Below, in pieces: positions 5,656-12,101 of a stretch of 12,101 bases of DNA (the stretch's first letter is position 1; every line of letters begins with the position of its first letter). Both the position numbers and the translations under genes were made by a program. The stretch is taken from assembly GCA_002347965.1 (NCBI GenBank), contig DDYN01000042.1, positions 1 through 12,101 on the forward strand. The letters run 5' to 3'. Origin of the DNA: UBA2233 sp002347965 [NCBI: Nitrospirae bacterium UBA2233] (GTDB taxonomy: Bacteria > UBA2233). Below the pieces are notes generated by a model. That model was not told the origin of the DNA and did no database searches. It saw nothing but the letters and a program-made list of their open reading frames with translations.

Positions 5656-5722
5656 TACGGGGGGGTGGTTTCGGCAGCTCCACGATGAACGGATGGCATA
5701 AACGTGCAAACAGGGCCTAAAA

Positions 5723-6247
5723 ATGGGACGTTTAACCTTAATTTTGGGGGGCATTCGTTCCGGCAAAAGCAGCCTTGCGCTAAGGCTAGCGGAAGATGGG
5801 ACAAAAAAGGCCTTCGTTGCAACGGCCGAACCGTTCGACGAGGAGATGGGCCGGCGTATAAGGCGTCATAGGCTAGAAAGGCAAGACGCGTTCCTCACGA
5901 TGGAAGCGCCAGAAAACCCGGGAGGGGCCGTTGCGTCGCTTTCGGAGGGCATCGAAACGCTCGTTATGGATTGCGTCGGCGTGTGGCTTGGCAACCTCTT
6001 TGCCAAGCGTGGCCTAGAGGCAAAGAACGCCCCGGAAATAGAGGGCCTTCTAAGCGCCCTTGGAGCTTTTGGCGGAAACACCCTCGTCGTCAGCCAGGAA
6101 GCAACCATGGGGCTCGTCGGAATGGACCCCCTTACCCGGGCCTACCAAGAAACGCTCGGGCTAGTCAACCAACGCCTCGCGGCCCTCGCCGAAACGGCCG
6201 TTTTGATGGTGGCGGGCCTGCCGATTTGCCTGAAAGGGAGGCTTTAG
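5723..6247 (+). CDS. cobU: Bifunctional adenosylcobinamide kinase / adenosylcobinamide-phosphate guanylyltransferase
   Basis: CobU (CobP) phosphorylates adenosylcobinamide and then attaches GMP, activating it for lower-ligand assembly in cobalamin synthesis or cobinamide salvage. The 174-residue protein has the family length. The P-loop is GGIRSGKSS (9-17). ATAEPFDEEMGRRIRRHRLER (33-53) carries the substrate loop and the likely guanylylated histidine, H49. MDCVGVWLGNL (82-92) is the Walker B-like stretch. The late motif reads VVSQEATMGLVGMDPL (122-137) where relatives usually have VVSNEVG; GLVNQRLA (146-153) and VAGLPICLK (163-171) are standard. AGGG eight bases upstream fits the ATG at 5723. 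No other cobalamin gene is in the window. It follows feoB by 95 bp and ends with a stop that overlaps the RNase G stop. Confidence 0.93.
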   Translation: MGRLTLILGGIRSGKSSLALRLAEDGTKKAFVATAEPFDEEMGRRIRRHRLERQDAFLTMEAPENPGGAVASLSEGIETLVMDCVGVWLGNLFAKRGLEAKNAPEIEGLLSALGAFGGNTLVVSQEATMGLVGMDPLTRAYQETLGLVNQRLAALAETAVLMVAGLPICLKGRL

Positions 6248-7782
6248 AGCGAGATGACTTCGTAGCCTTCTTCGGGTGGGCGCGAAAGCACCTTAATGGC
6301 GACCCTTTTTTGGCTGAGCCGTTCGATCTCTTCGAGCACCCCCCGCTCCTCTTGCTCCAATAGCTTGGCAAGCTCCTCGCCCAAGGCAAGAACGACCTTT
6401 GCGTAGGGCGTCCGAAGGGCTTCTTTTTTGAGCGCCCGGAGCGCCTCGTAGAGGATGACGCTGGGGGATTTGATGTAGCCGTTGCCCCGGCAGTGCGGGC
6501 AGGACACGCTCATCATGCTAAGGAACGACTCCCGGGTACGCTTTCTTGTCATCTCCACGAGCCCAAGCTCGGAGATCTTGAGGATCGTCGTCCTGGCCCT
6601 GTCGACCTTGAGCGCCTCCTTGAGCGCCGAGAACACCTTCTCCCTGTTCGTCTCGCGTTCCATGTCGATAAAATCAAGGATGATAATCCCGCCCAAGTTG
6701 CGAAGCCTCAACTGGTAAACGATCTCCTTGATCGCTTCGAGGTTAGTCTTAAGGACGGTATCTTCGAGGTTATGCGACCCGACAAACCCTCCGGTGTTAA
6801 CGTCGATCGCGGTAAGCGCCTCCGCCTCGTCTATCACGATCGAACCCCCCGACTTCAGCCGTACCTTGCGTTTTAGCCCCTCCTTCAGCCGGGCCTCGAT
6901 ACCCCTGACCTCGAACAGCGGCTGCGTCCCGTCGTAGTAAACGAGCGGGGGAAAGGGGATGTGCGGAAGCGTCGTTTCGATGAAAGTAAGGACGTTCTCG
7001 TAGGTCTTTTTGTGGTCTACGATGATTCGTTCGACGTCAGGGCCTACGAGGTCGCGGATCGTGCGAAGCTCCAGGCGCAAATCCTCCAGCAAAAGCGAAG
7101 GCGCCGGCCTTTTGTCTTTTTGCTCCAACAAAACCTTCCAGAGGTTCATGAGGAACTCCATATCCTGCCTGAGCTCCTCTTCTTTCGCCCCATCGGAGGC
7201 GGTGCGCGCGATCAACCCCCCGCCCCCCGCCGGACGAATGGCGTGGAGGATATCCCTTAGTCTTCGCCTTTCCGCTTCGTCGCCAAGCCGCCTTGAGATG
7301 CCCACGTGGTTAACGGTAGGCATGTACACGAGGAATTTGCCGGGTAGCGTCACCTTTGAGGTAAGCCTTGCACCCTTCGTGCCCAGGGGCTCCTTGGTCA
7401 CCTGGACGGAGATTTCCTGGCCCTCCTTGAGGAGGTCTTGAATCTTCGGCCTGCCTTGTGCGGCGTGGGGTTCTTTAAGCGGCTGGGCTTCGGGTTGGAG
7501 ATCACCTTCTCCTTCCTCGGCGAACTCCAGTTCGTCAACCCCCTCTTCTTCGGGGAGCTCGAAGAAGTCCGAGACGTACAAAAACCCGGCTTTTTCGAGC
7601 CCGATGTCTACAAAGGCCGCCTGGATGCCCGGAAGAACCCGGACAACTTTCCCTTTGTATACGTTTCCGACGATGCTGCCGCTACCTTGGCGTTCCAGGT
7701 AGAACTCGACCGGTAAGCCACCCTCAAGCAGCGCAACCCGAGTTTCCTTGCCCGTGACGTTGATGAGAATTTCTTGGTTCAT
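6244..7782 (-). CDS. rng: Ribonuclease G / RNase E family endoribonuclease
   Basis: This is a single-strand-specific endoribonuclease that matures the 16S rRNA 5' end and takes part in mRNA decay. The 512 residues match RNase G rather than the much longer RNase E, whose degradosome-scaffold tail is missing. The S1 domain begins at GNVYKGKVVRVLPGIQAAFVDIG (39-61). It is interrupted by an acidic, low-complexity insert of about 45 residues (74-118), then resumes with VQVTKEPLGTKGARLT (127-141). The catalytic aspartates are D327 in AIDVNTGGF and D370 in ILDFIDM. The Zn-link is CPHCRGNG (428-435). The start ATG at 7782 has only GGAACC nearby. The gene follows the transporter by 27 bp on the same strand, so the two may be co-transcribed. 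Its TAA overlaps the cobU TAG tail-to-tail. Confidence 0.96.
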   Translation of the reverse strand: MNQEILINVTGKETRVALLEGGLPVEFYLERQGSGSIVGNVYKGKVVRVLPGIQAAFVDIGLEKAGFLYVSDFFELPEEEGVDELEFAEEGEGDLQPEAQPLKEPHAAQGRPKIQDLLKEGQEISVQVTKEPLGTKGARLTSKVTLPGKFLVYMPTVNHVGISRRLGDEAERRRLRDILHAIRPAGGGGLIARTASDGAKEEELRQDMEFLMNLWKVLLEQKDKRPAPSLLLEDLRLELRTIRDLVGPDVERIIVDHKKTYENVLTFIETTLPHIPFPPLVYYDGTQPLFEVRGIEARLKEGLKRKVRLKSGGSIVIDEAEALTAIDVNTGGFVGSHNLEDTVLKTNLEAIKEIVYQLRLRNLGGIIILDFIDMERETNREKVFSALKEALKVDRARTTILKISELGLVEMTRKRTRESFLSMMSVSCPHCRGNGYIKSPSVILYEALRALKKEALRTPYAKVVLALGEELAKLLEQEERGVLEEIERLSQKRVAIKVLSRPPEEGYEVISL

Positions 7783-7809
7783 AGGGTTCCATTTGTGTAT
7801 CTCTTTGTC

Positions 7810-9174
7810 TTATTGTAGCAGGTTTGAGACTCCAAGCGGTCCAAAAAACAGAAAGCCGACGAGTGCGAGCACGGGCAGCAGGATCGGGATTGAGTACTTC
7901 ATGATGTACCCAAGAAAGCTTGGCGTAGGAACTCCCAGCGATTCGGCAATTGATTTTACCATGAAATTGGGGGCGTTCCCGATGTAGGTCATGGCGCCAA
8001 AAAACACGCAGCCCATCGATACGGCCTCGATGAACAGCGCGAGCTCGGGCGTCGTCAGGAACTCGTTCATGTGCGCGCGGTTGTCGACGCTTTTACCGAA
8101 AAGCCCGAAGGCGGCGCTAAGAAAGTTCAGGTATGTAGGCGCGTTATCCAGAAACCCGCTCAGTGCGCCCGACCCAAAGTAAAACTGGAGGGGATGGGAG
8201 AGCCCAAGGTGCGCGGCGTTGCGCTCTAAGTAGTCCAAAGCGGGCATCATCGTCGCAAAGATCCCGGCGAACAGGATGGCGACCTCTCGAATGGGGTGAA
8301 GGTTGAAGGCGTTTTTGGCTAACGCGTCCTTGTTGGCCGTCTTGAGGGCCAGCAAGGACGCGAGCACCATGAGCCCGGAAGTGGCAAGCGTGACGACCTC
8401 GACCGAAAGCCCCGCCCGAACGAGCGGGTTTTGAGTAAGCACTAGCGCAAGGATCGCGATAAGCCAGCCTAAGTTACGCTTTCCCATGAGCACGAAGTTC
8501 TTTCCCCCGGGCATAACCGTGCCGGGCGAGGGGCTTTTCTTCGCTTCCGCTTTCGACGCCATCCGCTCGAAGAGGTAAAAGATTAAAAGGATAAGCCCCA
8601 CTGCAAAAAGCCACACGAAGACAACCCGGTCGAAGAGCCAGAAAAACGGAACGCCCTTCAGGTAACCGAGGAACAAAGGAGGGTCGCCGATGGGCAAAAG
8701 TCCGCCGCCCATGTTGGAGACGAGAAAAATAAAGAATACAACGTGGTAGGGGCGCATTCGGCCTTTGTTGATCCTTAAGTAGGGCCGAATCAGCAGCATG
8801 CTCGCTCCAGCCGTCCCCATAATGTTGGCAATCACGCAGCCTACGCCCAAAAGCCCCGTGTTCAGCACGGGGCTTGGTTTGGCCTGGACGTCCAAATAAA
8901 TGCCGCTCGCGACGATAAAGAGTGAACCCACCAAGGCGATGAACCCTGCATACTCGATTGCGGTAAGGGCCAGCTTGTGCGGCCCGTAGTGGTGGGTTTC
9001 GGGGGTGTTGAGAAGCGTCAGGTAGAGGGCGACGACGATAAGTCCCAACGCCAAAGAAAGCAGCGGGTAGACCCTCTCCCAGAAATGCGGGCTGACTAGG
9101 GGGACGATTGCGATGCAACAGAGCAGAAACGCAAAGGGCAGCGTCCATAGAATAGGAACGTCAGGGACATGCAT
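7810..9174 (-). CDS. NhaD/ArsB-like sodium:proton antiporter (ion transporter superfamily)
   Basis: This is an inner-membrane secondary transporter of the ion transporter superfamily, most likely a Na+/H+ antiporter of the NhaD type. Citrate or other organic-anion transport cannot be excluded. The 454 residues hold about 11 to 12 hydrophobic segments, the first at 9-27. Conserved hairpin-type motifs are visible: IANIMGTAGASMLLIRPYL (115-133), SNMGGGLLPIGDPPLFLGYL (153-172), SGFLDNAPTYLNF (339-351) and TYIGNAPNFMVK (396-407). The duplicated NAP/GDP signatures mark two inverted halves. The start at 9174 is chosen because AAGGAG (complement of 9179-9184) stands just upstream; a longer frame to 9369 would run across the promoter region and into pncC. 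It is divergent from pncC and precedes rng on the same strand. Confidence 0.88.
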   Translation of the reverse strand: MHVPDVPILWTLPFAFLLCCIAIVPLVSPHFWERVYPLLSLALGLIVVALYLTLLNTPETHHYGPHKLALTAIEYAGFIALVGSLFIVASGIYLDVQAKPSPVLNTGLLGVGCVIANIMGTAGASMLLIRPYLRINKGRMRPYHVVFFIFLVSNMGGGLLPIGDPPLFLGYLKGVPFFWLFDRVVFVWLFAVGLILLIFYLFERMASKAEAKKSPSPGTVMPGGKNFVLMGKRNLGWLIAILALVLTQNPLVRAGLSVEVVTLATSGLMVLASLLALKTANKDALAKNAFNLHPIREVAILFAGIFATMMPALDYLERNAAHLGLSHPLQFYFGSGALSGFLDNAPTYLNFLSAAFGLFGKSVDNRAHMNEFLTTPELALFIEAVSMGCVFFGAMTYIGNAPNFMVKSIAESLGVPTPSFLGYIMKYSIPILLPVLALVGFLFFGPLGVSNLLQ

Positions 9175-9247
9175 AGAACTCCTTCCTTTAAGCGTTTCGT
9201 GATAGAATAGAATATCTAAAACAAAAAAGGAACCTTTCGGCCGCTCC
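9175..9247. promoter_or_regulatory. Divergent control region between the antiporter gene and pncC
   Basis: This 73-bp AT-rich gap must carry promoters for both directions. On the plus strand two overlapping TAGAAT hexamers (9203-9208, 9208-9213) could serve as -10 elements; no convincing -35 with normal spacing was found. On the minus strand TATTCT and TATCAC occur in the same stretch. The minus-strand ribosome binding site lies at 9179-9184. Exact promoters cannot be fixed by eye. Confidence 0.4.
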
Positions 9248-9730
9248 ATGCTGAACCCGCTGTCCACACTCTCGCAAGAGTTAGGCGACGCGCTGAGGGC
9301 AAACAAACAAACGCTCGCCGTGGCCGAGTCGTGCACGGGGGGGCTTTTGGCCAAAGCCATCACGGACATCCCCGGTAATTCCGCCTACTTTATGGGTGGG
9401 GTGGTCACCTACAGCAACGCTTCTAAAATCAAGCTCCTTGGCGTGGACGTTGAAACGCTAGAGCGCTGGGGGGCCGTAAGCGAGCCCGTGGCGCTAAGAA
9501 TGGCCGAGGGTGTTCGCGGCCTGATCGATGCGGACATCGGAGTCGGTATCACCGGGGTTGCGGGCCCAGAAGGAGGAAGCGTCGAAAAGCCAGTGGGCAC
9601 GGTCTATATCGCCTGGGACATCCAAGGGGCCTTGAGCGTTCGCTTGTTCCAGTTCGGCGACATCGGGCGGAGTGCCGTACGCGAGGCCGCGGCCGAATCC
9701 GCAATCGAAGGCATCCTGGAGGCCCTTTAG
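9248..9730 (+). CDS. pncC: Nicotinamide-nucleotide amidohydrolase (CinA C-terminal domain protein)
   Basis: PncC deamidates nicotinamide mononucleotide to nicotinate mononucleotide, recycling the NMN released for example by NAD-dependent DNA ligase. The 160 residues correspond to the stand-alone CinA C-terminal domain; the N-terminal MoaB-like CinA domain is absent. AESCTGGLLA (26-35) holds the probable catalytic serine S28. GGVVTYSNASKIKLLGV (50-66) includes the conserved lysine K60, and GVGITGVAGPEGGSVEKPVGTVY (98-120) is the late signature. The start is ATG 9248, with AAGGA about 16 bases upstream, a weak fit. thpR begins one base after its stop, and the cinA/pncC-thpR-recA order is common in bacteria, so this is likely the first gene of the recA operon. 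Confidence 0.94.
   Translation: MLNPLSTLSQELGDALRANKQTLAVAESCTGGLLAKAITDIPGNSAYFMGGVVTYSNASKIKLLGVDVETLERWGAVSEPVALRMAEGVRGLIDADIGVGITGVAGPEGGSVEKPVGTVYIAWDIQGALSVRLFQFGDIGRSAVREAAAESAIEGILEAL
9718..9722 (+). promoter_or_regulatory. Ribosome binding site selecting the GTG start of thpR
   Basis: GGAGG inside the last codons of pncC stands nine bases before GTG 9732 and fifteen before ATG 9738. The spacing favours GTG, which gives the family-like N-terminus [10 protein letters not shown]. Confidence 0.65.
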
Positions 9731-9731
9731 C

Positions 9732-10307
9732 GTGCGAATGTTCACCGCGTTCGAGCTGCCCGATTCGCTCAAGCGGGCGCTCGGCTCCTTTCAAGCATCG
9801 CTAAAGCAAGCCATCCCGGGGCCGGTTTCTTGGGTTCGCGAAGAAAACTTCCACATCACGGCATGGTTTTTGGGGGAGACGAACCCAAACGACGTGGCCT
9901 GTATCGAGGCCCGATTAATGGATGGCCTTGAGGGCATAGCGCCGATAGAGGTTCACCTAAACGGGTTTGCCTGGATGCCCAGGGCAAACCCAAGAGTGCT
10001 GTATATTGCCGTAAAAGACCCAAGGGCCCTCCAAGATGTAGCCTTAAAGGCCAAAGACGCCCTTTTGGAGGCCGTGCCATCGCTTACATTCGATAAACCA
10101 TTCCTTGCGCACGTCACGCTAGGGAGGGTCAAACAGCCAACGGCCAAGCTTGAGGCGCTGCTTGGGCGGCTTCCTGTCGAAACGCCCGAGTTCGAACCGC
10201 TCGTGGTCCAAGGCATAGGGCTTTTTGAGAGCAACCTTTCGCCGACGGGGGCAAGGTACAGAAGGGTTGCGCTTGTTCCGTTACAGCAACACCGTTTTAT
10301 TTCATAA
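9732..10307 (+). CDS. thpR: RNA 2',3'-cyclic phosphodiesterase (2'-5' RNA ligase / LigT family)
   Basis: ThpR belongs to the 2H phosphoesterases and opens 2',3'-cyclic phosphates at RNA ends; some members ligate tRNA halves in a reversible 2'-5' reaction. The 191 residues have the usual length and both catalytic tetrapeptides: HITA (41-44) in [11 protein letters not shown] and HVTL (127-130) in [12 protein letters not shown]. The C-terminal [17 protein letters not shown] (164-180) is the conserved closing strand region. The GTG start is preferred because of the ribosome binding site spacing and the N-terminus; ATG 9738 is the alternative, two residues shorter. It overlaps nothing, sits one base after pncC and ends 22 bp before recA. 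Confidence 0.93.
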   Translation: MRMFTAFELPDSLKRALGSFQASLKQAIPGPVSWVREENFHITAWFLGETNPNDVACIEARLMDGLEGIAPIEVHLNGFAWMPRANPRVLYIAVKDPRALQDVALKAKDALLEAVPSLTFDKPFLAHVTLGRVKQPTAKLEALLGRLPVETPEFEPLVVQGIGLFESNLSPTGARYRRVALVPLQQHRFIS

Positions 10308-10317
10308 CAGCTCGCAA

Positions 10318-10323
10318 AAGGAG
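10318..10323 (+). promoter_or_regulatory. Ribosome binding site selecting the GTG start of recA
   Basis: AAGGAG lies six bases before GTG 10330. The frame is open back to 10225 inside thpR, but only this start gives a normal RecA N-terminus ([20 protein letters not shown]). Confidence 0.85.
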
Positions 10324-10329
10324 TTGAAG

Positions 10330-11373
10330 GTGGCACAACCGCAGACTGAGGTCCGCTCGAAGGCGCTCGAGGCCGCTGTCGGCAAGATTGAGCGCCAGTA
10401 CGGCAAGGGCTCGATCATGCGAATGGGGGAAGTCGCCCACGAGCAGGTAGAGGTTACTCCTTCAGGCTCGCTCGCCTTGGACGTGGCCCTCGGTGTAGGG
10501 GGCATCCCTAGGGGCCGGATCACGGAGGTCTTTGGGCCGGAGTCTTCCGGCAAGACAACGCTAGCGCTGCATATCATCGCCGAAACCCAGAAACTGGGCG
10601 GGGTGGCCGTTTTCGTGGACGCCGAGCACGCCCTCGACCCAATCTACGCAAGAAGGCTGGGCGTCAAAACAGACGAGTTGCTCATCTCTCAGCCCGACTA
10701 CGGCGAGCAGGCGCTCGACATCGTAGAATCGCTCGTCATGAGCGGTGCGGTGGATATCGTCGTCGTCGACTCTGTCGCCGCGCTCGTCCCGAAGGCTGAA
10801 ATCGATGGCGAGATGGGCGATACGCACGTAGGGTTACAGGCACGCCTCATGTCGCAGGCGTTGCGCAAGCTCACGGCCGCCATCCACCGCTCGAACGTCA
10901 CCGTCGTGTTCATCAACCAGGTCCGCACCAAGATCGGCGTGATGTTCGGCAACCCAGAAACGACCACGGGCGGGAACGCGCTCAAGTTTTACTCTACCAT
11001 CCGAATCGAGGTACGCCGAATCGGCCCGCTAAAAAAGGGAGACGAGCAGGTTGGGAACCGCACGCGGGGGAAGATCGTCAAGAACAAGGTCGCCCCGCCC
11101 TTCAGGGAGGTCGAGTTCGACATCCTTTACGGCGAGGGTATCTCCAAGGAAGGCGAAGCCCTCGACATGGGCACCGAGTTGGGCTTGGTCGAAAAATCGG
11201 GCTCTTGGTACGCCTACGAGGGCGAAAAGATCGGCCAGGGAAGAGAAAACGCCAGGCTCTACTTAAGAGAACACCCAGAGATCGTCCAGAAGGTCGAATC
11301 GAGCATCTTCGAGCGGCTCCACATCGTAAGGAACCTGGGACAAAGAGCCCAAAAACAGGAGACAAACTCCTAA
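10330..11373 (+). CDS. recA: Recombinase RecA
   Basis: RecA forms ATP-dependent filaments on single-stranded DNA, drives homologous strand exchange, and stimulates LexA self-cleavage where LexA exists. The 347-residue protein is full length. The short N-terminal helix domain contains [13 protein letters not shown] (21-33). Walker A is GPESSGKTT (69-77). VDAEHALDP (96-104) carries the catalytic glutamate E98. Walker B is [12 protein letters not shown] (141-152). Loop L1 is around EMGDTHVG (161-168) and loop L2 is [16 protein letters not shown] (206-221). KNKVAPPF (251-258) and [12 protein letters not shown] (270-281) are standard, and the tail is short and mixed-charge. It is preceded by thpR (22-bp gap) and followed by alaS (18 bp). 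No SOS box of the CTG-N10-CAG or GAAC-N4-GTTC type was found in the 100 bp upstream. Confidence 0.98.
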   Translation: MAQPQTEVRSKALEAAVGKIERQYGKGSIMRMGEVAHEQVEVTPSGSLALDVALGVGGIPRGRITEVFGPESSGKTTLALHIIAETQKLGGVAVFVDAEHALDPIYARRLGVKTDELLISQPDYGEQALDIVESLVMSGAVDIVVVDSVAALVPKAEIDGEMGDTHVGLQARLMSQALRKLTAAIHRSNVTVVFINQVRTKIGVMFGNPETTTGGNALKFYSTIRIEVRRIGPLKKGDEQVGNRTRGKIVKNKVAPPFREVEFDILYGEGISKEGEALDMGTELGLVEKSGSWYAYEGEKIGQGRENARLYLREHPEIVQKVESSIFERLHIVRNLGQRAQKQETNS

Positions 11374-11385
11374 GGAGGCGTTTGA

Positions 11386-12101
<716 letters not shown>

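Noticed and set aside
5628-5722. Cobalamin riboswitch upstream of cobU, or a small feoB-associated ORF
   Set aside because: No B12-box-like GCCACTG stretch is present and the gap is too short. Two tiny frames (18 codons from 5632, 31 codons from GTG 5628) lack the Cys-rich or membrane features of known Feo small proteins.
8474-9148. 224-codon minus-strand frame overlapping the antiporter gene in another frame
   Set aside because: It is Arg/Pro/His-rich, typical of a shadow frame in GC-rich DNA, and overlaps a well-supported membrane transporter.
10230-10329. SOS (LexA) box or separate recA promoter
   Set aside because: No CTG-N10-CAG or GAAC-N4-GTTC pattern. A TTGTTC/TTTATT pair at 10273-10301 with 17-bp spacing matches the consensus too poorly to call.

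Overview
The window looks like an ordinary chromosomal segment of a moderately GC-rich bacterium. Coding density is high, intergenic gaps are short, and almost every gene belongs to a recognisable housekeeping or metal-homeostasis family. No phage, transposase, integrase, CRISPR array, rRNA or tRNA gene was seen. The order pncC-thpR-recA-alaS and the general style recall Deltaproteobacteria and related lineages. That placement is inference from gene order and is weak.

Left part (1-2700). A truncated gene for a probably secreted protein runs off the left edge on the minus strand. Divergent to it is rsmI (16S rRNA 2'-O-methyltransferase), which ends tail-to-tail with xseB (exonuclease VII small subunit); their stop codons overlap. 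Next is a gene of the 3-hydroxyisobutyrate dehydrogenase superfamily. It is bracketed by two copies of an intergenic element of about 120 bp. The two copies share a perfect 78-bp core that can form competing hairpins. This element is the one signal in the window that known genes do not explain.

Middle part (2750-6250). A DtxR/MntR-type metalloregulator, feoA and feoB (ferrous iron uptake) form a tight plus-strand operon behind a sigma70-like promoter with a candidate operator. cobU (cobalamin nucleotide-loop assembly) follows after a 95-nt gap that contains a hairpin. cobU ends tail-to-tail, again with overlapping stops, against the next gene.

Right part (6244-12101). The minus strand carries an NhaD/ArsB-like ion transporter followed by RNase G. 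Divergent from the transporter is a tight plus-strand run of pncC (nicotinamide-nucleotide amidase), thpR (2H phosphodiesterase), recA and the first 236 codons of alaS, which runs off the right edge.

No stretch longer than 300 bases lacks a gene. The longest gaps are 1405-1689 and 2566-2819, and each holds one copy of the repeat element. Most of the window is conventional. The dispersed element and the control of the feo operon deserve the closest look.
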